DNA from: an uncultured Caulobacter sp.
Lineage (GTDB): Bacteria > Pseudomonadota > Alphaproteobacteria > Caulobacterales > Caulobacteraceae
Assembly (NCBI GenBank): GCA_913776195.1
Contig: CAJYMH010000036.1
Span: forward strand, 1-51,173
DNA length: 51,173 nt
Reading direction: 5' to 3'
The notes under the pieces are model-generated. The model ran no database searches and had not been told where the DNA came from. It saw nothing but the letters and a program-made list of their open reading frames with translations. Shown piece by piece: positions 9,220 to 21,451 of the stretch; positions within the stretch are counted from its first letter, which is position 1, and each line of letters begins with the position of its first letter. A program made the translations under genes and the position numbers.

Positions 9220-9238
9220 ATACAATTAATAATTGTAT
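9220..9238. promoter_or_regulatory. Perfect 9-bp inverted repeat, candidate operator
   Basis: ATACAATTAATAATTGTAT is a perfect 9-1-9 palindrome, strikingly AT-rich for this genome. It lies between the end of vanB and the leftward TonB receptor. A -10-like TATTAT (9217-9222, minus strand) overlaps it, so a repressor bound here would block the receptor promoter. The regulator is unknown; the shape fits MarR, TetR or GntR dimers. Confidence 0.55.
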
Positions 9239-9251
9239 TCAGTGGCGCGCG

Positions 9252-10196
9252 CTAAAGCTCCAGAACAAGTTCGTCGCTCAGCGCGCGGGAACAGCAGGGC
9301 GTGAAGCAGCTATTCGCCGCGCGCTCGCTGGCCGTCTGGAACGCGTCTCTATGGTCCGGCACCCCCTCGATCACAGGGGTCATGCAAGTCCCGCAGACCC
9401 CCTCCCCGCACGAGGTCGGCACGAAGACGCCCGCGGCCTCCAGTGCGTCGGCAGCTGTCTGATCGGCCGCCACCTCGATGACGCGGCCGTCTCTCGCAAG
9501 ACGGATCCGGAACGGGCGATCGTCGGCTGCGGCCGCCGCCACCCCCACGAACCTTTCCGTGTGCATCCGGTCTTCCGGCAGCCCCCGCCGTCGTCCTGCA
9601 TCCAGCACCGCATCGATGAAGCGAGCAGGTCCGCAGACATAGAGATCCCCGCCGTCGGTCGCGGCCTCAACTAGCGCGTCCAGGCTGGGGCGAGGCTCGT
9701 CAGAGCCGTAGAAGCGACAATGGGGATTTAGCGCCCCCTGCTCGATCTCAGCAACGAAGGCGGCCGCCGCTCGCGACCGAGCGAAATAGTGTAGCTCGAA
9801 CGGCAGATCCAACGTCTTCAGGCGGTAGGCCATGGCCAGGATCGGCGTAATGCCGATACCAGCCGCCAAGAGGATCGCGCGGGGCCCTTGCTCCCTGAGC
9901 ACGAAGTGATTTCGCGGCGGAGAGATGCGCAGGGTCGCGCCGACGTCGAGCGCGTCATGCATCGCCGAAGAGCCGCCTCGCGACGCGGCTTCACGCAGGA
10001 CGGCCAGGCGATAGCGATGCGACTCCCCGGGGTCGTTGCAGAGGGAGTACTGACGAAGGAGCCCGCCGGGCAGCTCGACATCCACATGAGCGCCGGCGCT
10101 GAAGGCGGGCAAGGGTTCGGAGGTCGCCGAAACCAGTTCGATCTCCATGACGCCGTCGGCGCAGAGCTGTCGCCGGGAGACACGAACAGCGATCAT
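9252..10196 (-). CDS. vanB: Vanillate O-demethylase reductase subunit (PDR/VanB family)
   Basis: This 314-residue cytoplasmic reductase passes electrons from NAD(P)H through FMN to a plant-type [2Fe-2S] centre and on to the Rieske oxygenase VanA. The N-terminal flavin domain shows RQYSLCND, the nucleotide domain shows LLAAGIGITPILAM and YVCGP, and the C-terminal ferredoxin domain carries SCGEGVCGTCMT plus a distal Cys, supplying the four cluster ligands. This domain order is that of the phthalate dioxygenase reductase class. Its start overlaps the vanA stop as ATGA, so the two subunits are co-translated. Assignment to vanillate rests on the neighbouring vanA, the VanR orthologue and the van operators. 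Confidence 0.9.
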   Translation of the reverse strand: MIAVRVSRRQLCADGVMEIELVSATSEPLPAFSAGAHVDVELPGGLLRQYSLCNDPGESHRYRLAVLREAASRGGSSAMHDALDVGATLRISPPRNHFVLREQGPRAILLAAGIGITPILAMAYRLKTLDLPFELHYFARSRAAAAFVAEIEQGALNPHCRFYGSDEPRPSLDALVEAATDGGDLYVCGPARFIDAVLDAGRRRGLPEDRMHTERFVGVAAAAADDRPFRIRLARDGRVIEVAADQTAADALEAAGVFVPTSCGEGVCGTCMTPVIEGVPDHRDAFQTASERAANSCFTPCCSRALSDELVLEL

Positions 10197-11257
10197 GGCG
10201 CGATGGAAGCGGCTTCGGCCGCGAGCGCCTTGTCGATGGTCATGCGCGACCGCACGCCGCCAGCGTCGATATTCAGCTTAAGGAGCTTGCGGTCTGGAAA
10301 GCGGGTGAGGTTCTGCTGTTGCTGCTCAAGGATTTCCATGTCCTCGGAGAAGATGCGCCCCTGCCCTTCGCGGATCTTGTCGGTGAGAGCCGCATCGTGA
10401 GCCGCGAAGTTCCGCGCCATGCCCCAGAAGTACCAGTGGGAGGTTTCGGTCTCAGGCGTCATGAAATCGACGACGACGCTGGAGACCTTCACCGCGGGGT
10501 CGGCTTCGCGGCCGCCATGCCCCGCCAAGGCGACGCCCACCTCGATCATCACATGGCTGGGCAGGTTGAAGCGGCAGATCTGCCATCGATCGACGTCGGC
10601 GTCCTGGGGCAGACCCGCCCCCTCCAGCGCCATGCGCCAGAATGGCGGCGCCTTGATATTCTCCATGAAGCGGCTGGTGACGACCTCTTCGCCCTCCAGC
10701 CGTGTGGCCACGGGCGCCTCGTCGATCTCTTTCTGGCCGATGCTGGAGGCGTGAACGTAGGTCTCGTGGGTGAGGTCCATGAGATTGTCGATCATCAGGC
10801 GATAGTCGCAGCCGACGTGATAGAGCCCGCCGCCATAGGCCCAGCAGTCATCCTCCGCCCAGGGCAGGTGGTGCAGTTTAGCCGGGTCGGCCTGGGCCGG
10901 ATTGCCTGGCCAAATCCAGATGAAGCCGTAGCGCTCGATCACCGGAAAGGCGCGGACGCTCGGGAAGGCGGCGACGCGCTGGCCCGGCATTGAATGGGCC
11001 TTGCCGTCACAGGCGACACCAAGGCCGTGGTAACCGCAGACGAGCACGCCCTCGCGGACTGAGCCAAGCGAAAGCGGCGCGCCCCGGTGAGGGCAGAAAT
11101 CCTCCAGCGCGGCGACCTTGCCGTCCGCGCCCCGGAAGAAGACGAGCTTCTCGCCGCAGATTCGCCGCCCAAGCGGCCCCTGAGCGATCTCGTCCGGCGT
11201 GCAGGCGACATACCAAGTGTTGCGCAGCCAGGGCGTGGCGTCCGAGGGGGTGGTCAT
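10193..11257 (-). CDS. vanA: Vanillate O-demethylase oxygenase subunit
   Basis: This 354-residue Rieske non-heme iron oxygenase demethylates vanillate to protocatechuate and formaldehyde. The Rieske ligands are C55 and H57 (CPH) and C74 and H77 (CGYH). The mononuclear iron motif is D161, H164 and H169 in MDLTHETYVH. The length is typical for VanA. GGAGG lies six bases before the ATG. It is the first gene of vanAB, and two van operators lie 31-56 bases upstream, in the position expected for VanR repression. The product feeds the ligAB genes nearby. Formaldehyde from this step needs detoxification; no dedicated gene for that is visible here. Confidence 0.93.
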   Translation of the reverse strand: MTTPSDATPWLRNTWYVACTPDEIAQGPLGRRICGEKLVFFRGADGKVAALEDFCPHRGAPLSLGSVREGVLVCGYHGLGVACDGKAHSMPGQRVAAFPSVRAFPVIERYGFIWIWPGNPAQADPAKLHHLPWAEDDCWAYGGGLYHVGCDYRLMIDNLMDLTHETYVHASSIGQKEIDEAPVATRLEGEEVVTSRFMENIKAPPFWRMALEGAGLPQDADVDRWQICRFNLPSHVMIEVGVALAGHGGREADPAVKVSSVVVDFMTPETETSHWYFWGMARNFAAHDAALTDKIREGQGRIFSEDMEILEQQQQNLTRFPDRKLLKLNIDAGGVRSRMTIDKALAAEAASIAP

Positions 11258-11287
11258 CCATTTCCTCCGTCAGCGCTATCTTGCGCT

Positions 11288-11313
11288 ATTGGATCCAATC
11301 TTTTGGATCCAAT
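11288..11313. promoter_or_regulatory. Tandem van operators (VanR binding sites)
   Basis: ATTGGATCCAAT at 11288-11299 is identical to the known Caulobacter VanR operator. A second copy at 11302-11313 matches at 11 of 12 bases. Their centres are 14 bases apart. They lie between vanA and vanR, closer to vanA, and contain TTGGAT, which may serve as a -35 element for vanAB. VanR bound here should repress until vanillate is present. Confidence 0.9.
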
Positions 11314-11373
11314 TCGTCGAAAGTCAACCGATCACGACTTGCGACGTGGATTCTCTCGGCTAGGGTCCCGGCC

Positions 11374-12086
11374 ATGCAGGGTCGAATGATGAAGCCGGGC
11401 CAGCGGGTGATGGTGGCGCTTCGAACCATGATCGCCTCGGGCGAATTGAAGGCGGGCGAGCGCATCGCCGAGATTCCCACAGCGGAGGCGCTGGGCGTTT
11501 CCAGGATGCCGGTGAGGACGGCGCTGAGAGCGCTTGAGCAGGAAGGCCTGGTCATCAAGCTGGGCAAGCGCGGATACGCCGCGCGCAGTTTCACCCTGGA
11601 CCATATCATCGGCGCCATAGAGGTTCGCGGCGTGCTGGAAGGCTATGCCGCGAAACGCGCTGCGCAGGCGGGCCTGTCCGATAAGGTCGAGGCGGCGCTG
11701 TCAGCCTGCCTGGCGGTTGGAGACGCCATCTTTGAAAAGGGTTCACTGACCCCTGGCGATCTCGAGCGCTACCACGCGTTCAATCTTCAGTTTCACGAAC
11801 TACTCATCAGCGCCGCGCAGTCGCCTGCCCTGGCCCTGGCTCTTGAGCGCAACAACCAGCACCCCTTCGCCAGCGCCGCCGCCATGGCCGCTGACTGGCG
11901 CGATTCCGGCTCGGAATTCGAGCGCCTCTCGAAGGCCCATCAACAGCATCACGCGCTGCTGGACGCGCTGCGGGCGGGGGACGGCGATCTTGGCGAGAGG
12001 ATCATGCGCGAACACGCCCTGGCGGCGCTGGAGGCCCGTCGCCTGTTCGCCGGTGCTGACAAAAGCCCTGACGCGATCAGGGCCGA

Positions 12087-12090
<4 letters not shown>
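11374..12090 (+). CDS. vanR: GntR-family vanillate repressor VanR
   Basis: This 238-residue regulator has a winged-helix GntR domain at residues 5-75 (GVSRMPVRTALRALEQEGLV) followed by an all-helical FCD effector domain. From memory it is very close to Caulobacter VanR, including the GQRVM..ALR.MIASGE start and the IRAD end. It should repress vanAB and itself and release DNA when vanillate binds. I chose the ATG at 11374; MM at 11386-11391 is an equally possible start. It is divergent from vanA across the two van operators. Its stop shares the palindrome CTAG with the stop of the convergent pobR. Confidence 0.93.
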
Positions 12091-14280
<2,190 letters not shown>

Positions 14281-14299
14281 GCCCCTATGCGGCGTCCGC

Positions 14300-15355
14300 C
14301 TAGGCGAACACCGTACCGTCGAAGAGCTTGCGGGCGGTGCGAAGCATCGCCGCGCCGACCACTTCGCCGCCGTCGTCGAGCTCCATCACGCAGGTGGTCT
14401 CGCCGGTGGGATGCTCCACCGAAACCGTATGCGGCGAGGTCTCGGAGAACCGGGCCGCCGCTGCGGCGGGAGAGCCCGGCAAGTAGCAGGCGGTCGCCAC
14501 GCTCACAGCGCCGAGAACGCCGATGGAGGCATGCGCCCGATGAGGAATGAAGGAGCGAACCGTGATCGTCCCGCCATTCTTGGGCGGCGCGACCAGCATC
14601 ATCTTGGGCACCGACTTTTCGGCGACGTCGCCCAGGTTCATCATCGGCCCGACGATCAGTCGTATGGCCTCGATGCGCGCCTTCAGCGCGGTATCGGCGT
14701 CCAGTGTCTGACGATCCTCATAACCGGTGACGCCCACGTCCTCGGCGAGCATGACCACGCAGGGCATGCCGTTGTCGATCAGAGTGCAGGCCACCCCATC
14801 GATCTCGTCCGTCACATGCCCGGTGGGCAACAGGGCGCCGCAGGACGAGCCCGCCGTGTCGCGGAAGGCCAGCGGCACCGGCGCGGCCGTGCCAGGAACG
14901 CCGTCGATGCGCGCGTCGCCGTCATAGCGAACCACGCCGCGAGGCGTCTGAACGGAGGCGACGGCCACCTGTTCGGTGTTCTCCATGAAGATCGCCACGG
15001 GAGTGACGCCGTCCTGCGCTGGAACAAGCCCCCGCTCGATGGCGAACGGCCCGACCCCAGCCAGGATGTTCCCGCAATTCTGGGCGTCCGTGACGATCGC
15101 CTGATCCACGAAGACCTGCAGGAAGAGGTAGTCGACGTCGATGCCTTCACGCTCGGAGCGACGGACTACGGCCACCTTGGACGTGAGCGGATCGCCCGCG
15201 CCAAGACCGTCGATCTGGCGCGGATCGGGTGACCCCATGACGCGAAGCAGGAACGCATCGCGGGCCGCCACATCGGCGGGAAGGTCGTCGGCCAGGAAGT
15301 ATCCGCCCTTCGACGTGCCGCCGCGCATCCACATAGCGCGCACGCCGTCAGACAT
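14300..15355 (-). CDS. ligU: 4-Oxalomesaconate tautomerase (LigU, PrpF family)
   Basis: This 351-residue PrpF-like isomerase moves the double bond of 4-oxalomesaconate in the protocatechuate 4,5-cleavage pathway, so that LigJ can hydrate the product. The fold begins with [11 protein letters not shown]. Lys60 (LTSK) and Cys94 (QNCGN) line up with the Lys66 and Cys100 that I recall as the acid-base pair of Sphingobium SYK-6 LigU, both with the same offset of six. Its ATG lies inside the end of ligK (8-base overlap), so the two are co-translated. A PrpF 2-methylaconitate isomerase is the alternative, but the lig context argues strongly for LigU. Confidence 0.9.
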   Translation of the reverse strand: MSDGVRAMWMRGGTSKGGYFLADDLPADVAARDAFLLRVMGSPDPRQIDGLGAGDPLTSKVAVVRRSEREGIDVDYLFLQVFVDQAIVTDAQNCGNILAGVGPFAIERGLVPAQDGVTPVAIFMENTEQVAVASVQTPRGVVRYDGDARIDGVPGTAAPVPLAFRDTAGSSCGALLPTGHVTDEIDGVACTLIDNGMPCVVMLAEDVGVTGYEDRQTLDADTALKARIEAIRLIVGPMMNLGDVAEKSVPKMMLVAPPKNGGTITVRSFIPHRAHASIGVLGAVSVATACYLPGSPAAAAARFSETSPHTVSVEHPTGETTCVMELDDGGEVVGAAMLRTARKLFDGTVFA

Positions 15356-16019
15356 ACTTCAGCCCCTTGGCCGCGAGCGTCTCGCGCATGTTGTAGATGT
15401 CGAGGCCCAGTTCGCCGGCGGCGAGGCGTTTGCGCTTACCTTCTTCGGCGGCTTCGCGGGCTTGGGCGGCTTCGAGCACCTTGGCGGCGTCCTCGCGGCG
15501 AACCACGCACACCCCGTCATCGTCAGCGACGATCACATCGCCTGCATTGACCAAGGCGCCGGCGCAGACGATCGGCACGTTCACCGAGCCGAGGGTCGCC
15601 TTGACCGTACCTTGCGCGAAGACCGCCGCGGACCACACCGGGAAGTTCATCTGCGTCAGGTCGCGCACGTCCCGCACGCCCGCGTCGATGACGAGACCCC
15701 GGCAACCCCGAGCTTGGGCGGACGTCGCCAGCAGGTCGCCGAAATAGCCGTCAAAACAGGGCGAGGTCGGCGCCAGAACGATGATGTCCCCTTCCCGAAG
15801 TTGCTCGATGGCGACGTGGACCATCCAGTTGTCGCCCGGAGGGGCCGAAATGGTCACGGCCGAGCCGGCGATACGGGCGCCGGAATAGATAGGACGAAGC
15901 GCGCGGCCCAAGAGGCCGATGCGCCCCTGCGCCTCGTGAACGGTGGCGACGCCGGCGGCGGCCAGCCCGTCGATGACCGCGGGGTCCGCCCGCTCGATAC
16001 GCGTGTTGACGATCGCCAT
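15348..16019 (-). CDS. ligK: 4-Carboxy-4-hydroxy-2-oxoadipate aldolase (LigK)
   Basis: This 223-residue RraA-like class II aldolase cleaves 4-carboxy-4-hydroxy-2-oxoadipate to pyruvate and oxaloacetate, the last step of the 4,5-cleavage route; relatives also decarboxylate oxaloacetate. The metal and pyruvate site is visible as GDLLATSA followed by R116-D117 in IDAGVRDV. I chose the ATG at 16019 because GGAG lies seven bases upstream; a TTG two codons earlier is also open. It is the first gene of the leftward ligK-ligU unit, divergent from the LysR-type regulator across a 100-base region with a T-N11-A box. Confidence 0.93.
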   Translation of the reverse strand: MAIVNTRIERADPAVIDGLAAAGVATVHEAQGRIGLLGRALRPIYSGARIAGSAVTISAPPGDNWMVHVAIEQLREGDIIVLAPTSPCFDGYFGDLLATSAQARGCRGLVIDAGVRDVRDLTQMNFPVWSAAVFAQGTVKATLGSVNVPIVCAGALVNAGDVIVADDDGVCVVRREDAAKVLEAAQAREAAEEGKRKRLAAGELGLDIYNMRETLAAKGLKYV

Positions 16020-16065
16020 ATTCAATCTCCAAGAGCTTGCGTCAGTTGCGCCTCAAGAGCCGACG

Positions 16066-16080
16066 ATTGCAAAATCCAAT
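16066..16080. promoter_or_regulatory. LysR-type T-N11-A box between ligK and the lig regulator
   Basis: ATTGCAAAATCCAAT has ATTG/CAAT dyad arms and contains TTGCAAAATCCAA, an exact T-N11-A LTTR motif. It sits in the middle of the divergent ligK/LysR-gene region, where an autoregulating LysR protein would bind. A related TCCAAT occurs at 17333-17338, at the end of the LysR gene ahead of the ligJIABC unit. Confidence 0.5.
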
Positions 16081-16119
16081 CTCGCCGACACGCCATAGGT
16101 TTTTGCTATAGATCGTCAG

Positions 16120-17340
16120 ATGACCAGCCCCTTCGATCTCAATTTGCGACATCTAGAAGCGGCGGCCTCCGTAGCCGAACTTGGCGGTGTGAGCGCCGCC
16201 GCGGAGGTGGTGAACCTTTCCCAGCCCGCGCTGACGCAGGGCCTAGCCAAACTCGAGCTTCGGCTTGGGCAGAAGTTGTTCGAAAGAAGCTCCACAGGTG
16301 CGACATCAACGGCGGCTGGCGCCTTGCTCGCCCTGCGGGTTCAACGGGCGCTGAACCTGCTGAGCGAAGGCGCGCGGCAGGCGCGGAGGGGATTGCGGTT
16401 GACGCCCCTTGGGCCCGTGGCGCGCCACCTGACCATGACGCAGTTGCGGGCCCTGATGGGGGTGGATCGCTTTGGAAGCTATGGCGCGGCGGCCAGGGAG
16501 GCAGGCGTCTCACAGCCGACTCTGCATCACGCGGTCCGCGAGCTGGAAGGCGTTATCGGGGCGCCATTGCTGGTGCGCGATGGCCGTGGCGTGAGGCCCA
16601 CACAGGCCGCGACTCGCCTGTTGCGCCCGGCGCGGTTGGCCATAGCGGAACTGCAATCGGCCCTGGACGAACTGGCGGCGCTGCAAGTGACTGGGGCGGG
16701 ACGGCTGGTGATCGGCGCCATGCCGCTGGCGCGCGCGGCCTTGCTGCCGGCCACCCTCGCGCGCTTCAGCCGGACCTCGGCCGCCGCTCGGATTCGGGTC
16801 ATCGACGGGCCTTACGCCGAATTGCTGGGGGGGCTGTTGAACGGCGAGATCGACTGCCTGATCGGCGCGCTGCGCGATCCGCTTCCCTCGCCAGACATCG
16901 TGCAGGCACCGTTGTTCGTGGACCGCTTGCATGTGGTGGCGCGGATCGACCACCCACTGGGGGATACCCCAGAGCCCGCAGATCTCGCGCGCTATCCATG
17001 GGTCATGTCTTCGCCCGGTGCGCCGCTGTTCGCACGCTGGCGAGGGATGTTCGAGACGGCGGGACTGCAGGCGCCGAATGTCGCTGTGGAATGCGGATCG
17101 GTGATGGCGATCCGGGGCCTGCTGCTGGAAGGCGACTGGCTGACAGTTCTATCGGAGGATCAATTCCGCCTGGAGGAACGGTCGGGGCTTCTGCGACGCA
17201 TAGGGCCGGCCATAGAAAATTCCGAACGCGCTATCGGCCTTACCACTCGCGCCAATTGGCGACCCACCGCCTTGCAGGAAGCATTCCTGGAGACCCTGCG
17301 CGCCCAGGTCGCCGAAACCAGACATCGACAAATCCAATAG
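16120..17340 (+). CDS. LysR-type regulator with two tandem HTH domains (probable lig regulator)
   Basis: This 406-residue protein is about 100 residues longer than normal LysR regulators, because the DNA-binding domain occurs twice. The first winged HTH covers residues 8-65 (LRHLEAAASVAELGGVSAAA, LSQPALTQ, LFERS). The second covers about 105-162 (MTQLRALMGVDRFGSYGAAA, VSQPTLHHAVRELE, LLVRDGRG). The periplasmic-binding-protein-like effector domain starts near 193. The gene lies between divergent ligK-ligU and the rightward ligJIABC unit, matching the position of LigR or PmdR, which activate protocatechuate 4,5-cleavage genes. Its likely effector is protocatechuate or a downstream intermediate. 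There is no clear ribosome-binding site before the ATG. The function is inferred from context. Confidence 0.85.
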   Translation: MTSPFDLNLRHLEAAASVAELGGVSAAAEVVNLSQPALTQGLAKLELRLGQKLFERSSTGATSTAAGALLALRVQRALNLLSEGARQARRGLRLTPLGPVARHLTMTQLRALMGVDRFGSYGAAAREAGVSQPTLHHAVRELEGVIGAPLLVRDGRGVRPTQAATRLLRPARLAIAELQSALDELAALQVTGAGRLVIGAMPLARAALLPATLARFSRTSAAARIRVIDGPYAELLGGLLNGEIDCLIGALRDPLPSPDIVQAPLFVDRLHVVARIDHPLGDTPEPADLARYPWVMSSPGAPLFARWRGMFETAGLQAPNVAVECGSVMAIRGLLLEGDWLTVLSEDQFRLEERSGLLRRIGPAIENSERAIGLTTRANWRPTALQEAFLETLRAQVAETRHRQIQ

Positions 17341-17395
17341 CGTCGCAAGCAATCGAATTTGGGGCGGCGTGTCTCGCGCTCCTTAAGATGCCTGC

Positions 17396-18274
17396 ATGAC
17401 CGCGCCCAAACTCGCCTTTATCGGATACGGGGAAGCCGCCCAGGCCTTTGTCGAAGGCTGGGCTGGAGCGCCCCCCGCCGATCTCATCGCCTATGATCGC
17501 AAAACCGATGGAGCGGAGCGCGCCGACAAGCTGGCCCAGCTGAATGCTGGCAAGGTCCGCGCAGCGTCGTCGTCAGACGACGCCGTGCAGGACGCAGACT
17601 TCGTCATCAGCGTCGTTACCGCGGACCAGGCGCCCCTCGCCGCTGTAGCCGCAGCCGGGGCCATCCGCCCGCGGACGGTCTTCTTCGACTTCAACAGCGT
17701 CGCGCCGGGCGCCAAGCAGGAGGCCGCCCGGATCATCGAGGCGGCCGGCGGCCGCTACGTGGACGTGGCGGTGATGTCGCCGGTCCGCCCCGCCCTGCTC
17801 AAGACCCCCATGCTGGTGTCGGGTCCCGCAGCCGATGAGGCCGCCGGCCTGCTGACACGCCTTGGCTTCACAGCCCGCCCCGTGGACGGCGGCGTCGGCG
17901 GGGCCTCCGCGATCAAGATGATCCGCAGCATCATGATCAAGGGGATCGAGGCTCTGACCGCCGAATGCGTGCTGTCGGCCTACGCCGCCGGCGTGGAGGA
18001 CGAAGTTTTCGCCTCTCTCGACGCCAGCTTCCCCGGCTTCGACTGGCCCAAGCGCGCCGACTACAACCTCGACCGGATGATCGTTCATGGTCGCCGTCGC
18101 GCCGCCGAGATGGAGGAATCCTCCAAGACGGCGGCGGCTCTGGGTCTGGGCGGAGAGACGGCCGCCGCCAGCGCATTGTGGCAGGCCAGGATCGGCGAAC
18201 TTGACCTGCCGCCGCCCGAAGGCCTCGACGCCAAGGTTCAAGCCATTCTCACCGCCCTGGGAGTTTCCAGATGA
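17396..18274 (+). CDS. NAD(P)-dependent dehydrogenase with DUF1932 domain
   Basis: This 292-residue protein has a Rossmann domain like 6-phosphogluconate and 3-hydroxyacid dehydrogenases (AFIGYGEAAQAF, residues 7-18) and a C-terminal DUF1932 helical domain from about residue 190. The segment GGASAIKMIRS matches the catalytic-lysine region of the beta-hydroxyacid dehydrogenase family, although the usual Asn four residues on is Ser. It is the first gene of the rightward lig operon and overlaps ligJ as ATGA, so it is made together with the pathway. No known step of the 4,5-cleavage route needs it. It may reduce a keto-acid intermediate or repair a side product. This is inference; the substrate is unknown. 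Confidence 0.8.
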   Translation: MTAPKLAFIGYGEAAQAFVEGWAGAPPADLIAYDRKTDGAERADKLAQLNAGKVRAASSSDDAVQDADFVISVVTADQAPLAAVAAAGAIRPRTVFFDFNSVAPGAKQEAARIIEAAGGRYVDVAVMSPVRPALLKTPMLVSGPAADEAAGLLTRLGFTARPVDGGVGGASAIKMIRSIMIKGIEALTAECVLSAYAAGVEDEVFASLDASFPGFDWPKRADYNLDRMIVHGRRRAAEMEESSKTAAALGLGGETAAASALWQARIGELDLPPPEGLDAKVQAILTALGVSR

Positions 18275-19293
18275 TCATCGACTGCCACGGCCACTACACC
18301 ACCGCCCCATCCGCGCACGATGTCTGGCGCGACGCCCAGAAAGCGGCGTTCAAGGCTGGCGGCGACGTTGATCCCGCCTACCCCGACATCTCTGACGACC
18401 AGATCCGCGAAACGATCGAGGCCAACCAACTGCGCCTGCTGAAGGAACGCGGCGCGGACATGACGATCTTCAGCCCACGCGCCTCGACCATGGCGCACCA
18501 TGTGGGCGACGAGGCGGTCAGCCGGGCCTGGACCCGCCGTTGCAATGACCTGATCAAGCGTGTGGTCGATCTCTACCCCGAGACCTTCATAGGGGTGTGC
18601 CAGCTGCCGCAATCGCCGGGCGTGTCGATTGAGAACTCGATCGGCGAACTCGAGCGCTGCGTGAGCGAGCTGGGCTTTATCGGCTGCAATCTCAACCCTG
18701 ATCCGTCCGGCGGACATTGGACGGCGCCCCCGCTGACGGACAAGGCCTGGTACCCCTTCTTCGAGAAGATGGTCGAGTTGGATGTGCCGGCCATGGTGCA
18801 CGTTTCGGGCAGCTGCAATCCCAACTTCCATGCCACGGGCGCGCACTACATTAACGCCGACACCACCGCCTTCATGCAATTCCTGCAGGGCGACCTCTTC
18901 GCCGACTTCCCGACACTGCGGTTCATCATCCCGCACGGCGGCGGCGCGGTTCCCTATCACTGGGGCCGCTATCGCGGTCTGGCCGACATGCTGAAGAAGC
19001 CCGCCCTGCGCGACCATGTGATGAAGAACGTCTTCTTCGACACCTGCGTCTATCATCAGCCGGGGATCGACCTGCTGTTCAAGGTCATCGACGTCGAGAA
19101 CATCCTGTTCGGCTCGGAGATGGTCGGCGCGGTGCGGGGCGTCGACCCTGAGACCGGAAATTACTTCGACGATACAAAGCGCTACATCGACAAGTTAGAC
19201 ATCAGCGCCGAGGACAAGGCGAAGGTGTTCAGCGGCAACGCCCGGCGCGTCTATCCGCGCCTGGACGCCGCCCTGAAGGCGCGAGGGCTCTAG
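18271..19293 (+). CDS. ligJ: 4-Oxalomesaconate hydratase (LigJ)
   Basis: This 340-residue amidohydrolase-fold enzyme adds water to 4-oxalomesaconate to give 4-carboxy-4-hydroxy-2-oxoadipate, the substrate of LigK. The zinc ligands I recall for Sphingobium LigJ (His6, His8, His178, Glu284) are matched by H6 and H8 (DCHGH), H177 (MVHVSG) and E283 (GSEMVGAVRG). The length matches LigJ (about 342). It overlaps the DUF1932 gene upstream (ATGA) and is followed by ligI after two bases. Other members of this fold are decarboxylases (ACMSD type), but the neighbours and the Glu ligand favour the hydratase. Confidence 0.93.
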   Translation: MIIDCHGHYTTAPSAHDVWRDAQKAAFKAGGDVDPAYPDISDDQIRETIEANQLRLLKERGADMTIFSPRASTMAHHVGDEAVSRAWTRRCNDLIKRVVDLYPETFIGVCQLPQSPGVSIENSIGELERCVSELGFIGCNLNPDPSGGHWTAPPLTDKAWYPFFEKMVELDVPAMVHVSGSCNPNFHATGAHYINADTTAFMQFLQGDLFADFPTLRFIIPHGGGAVPYHWGRYRGLADMLKKPALRDHVMKNVFFDTCVYHQPGIDLLFKVIDVENILFGSEMVGAVRGVDPETGNYFDDTKRYIDKLDISAEDKAKVFSGNARRVYPRLDAALKARGL

Positions 19294-19295
19294 CC

Positions 19296-20197
19296 ATGCC
19301 CCCCTTCCAGATGGACGCCAATTGGCTGTGCTTCGATCCCGCGCCTTCGAAGCCGGCCTTCACGCCGCCGCCGGGGGCGGTGGACGCTCACTGCCACGTC
19401 TTTGGTCCCGGCGATCAGTTCCCCTATGCGCCGGAGCGCAAGTACACGCCCTGCGACGCCGGCCGCGACACGCTCTACGCCCTGCGCGATCATCTCGGCT
19501 TCGCGCGCAACGTGGTGGTGCAGGCCACGTGCCATGGCTCGGACAATCGGGCCTTGATCGACGCCCTGGCGCACTCCGAGGGCAAGGCGCGCGGCGTCGC
19601 CACCGTGAAGTCGGACATCAGCGCCGAAGAGCTGGGGCAGATGCATGAGGCCGGCGTCCGCGGCGTGCGCTTCAACTACGTGAAGCGCCTGGTCGACCCG
19701 AAGCCCGACGCCTACTACCACGGCATCATCGACAAGATCGCGGCCCTCGGCTGGCATGTGGTCATCTACTTCGAGGCCGCCGACCTGGCGGAGAAATGGG
19801 ATTTCTTCACCTCCCTGCCGACCACCGTGGTGGTCGATCACATGGGCAGACCGGACGTGACCAAATCCGTGGACGGACCGGAGTTCGCCCTCTTCCTGCG
19901 CTTCATGGAGGAGAACTCCAACGTCTGGTCCAAGGTGACCTGCCCCGAGCGCCTGTCGAAATCAGGGCCGCCGACCTATGAAGACGTGGTCCCCTTCGCC
20001 AAGGCGGTCGTCGATCGTTTCCCCGACCGCGTGCTGTGGGGCACCGACTGGCCGCATCCGAACCTCAACATGGTCGGCCACATGCCCGACGACGGCAAGC
20101 TGGTCGATATGATCCCCCGCATCGCGGTGACCGCCGAGCTTCAACGCAAGCTCCTGGTCGACAATCCGATGCAGCTCTACTGGCCGGAGGAGGCGAA

Positions 20198-20201
<4 letters not shown>
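19296..20201 (+). CDS. ligI: 2-Pyrone-4,6-dicarboxylate lactonase (LigI)
   Basis: This 301-residue amidohydrolase-superfamily enzyme opens 2-pyrone-4,6-dicarboxylate, the product of LigC, to 4-oxalomesaconate. H32 and H34 (VDAHCHVFG) and D251 (LWGTDWPHP) correspond to active-site residues of the family; LigI is unusual in this fold because it works without metal. The length is close to SYK-6 LigI (293). The gene is in the middle of the lig operon and its stop overlaps the ligA start as ATGA. Confidence 0.94.
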
Positions 20202-21435
<1,234 letters not shown>

Positions 21436-21451
21436 TTTCCTGGAGCATCCC

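Noticed and set aside
10990..11373. Upstream extension of vanR to about 366 residues
   Set aside because: It would overlap vanA on the other strand and include the van operators; VanR relatives start at the GQRVM region.
16020..16025. TTG start for ligK two codons before the ATG
   Set aside because: The ATG at 16019 has GGAG at seven bases, and the fold does not need the extra residues.
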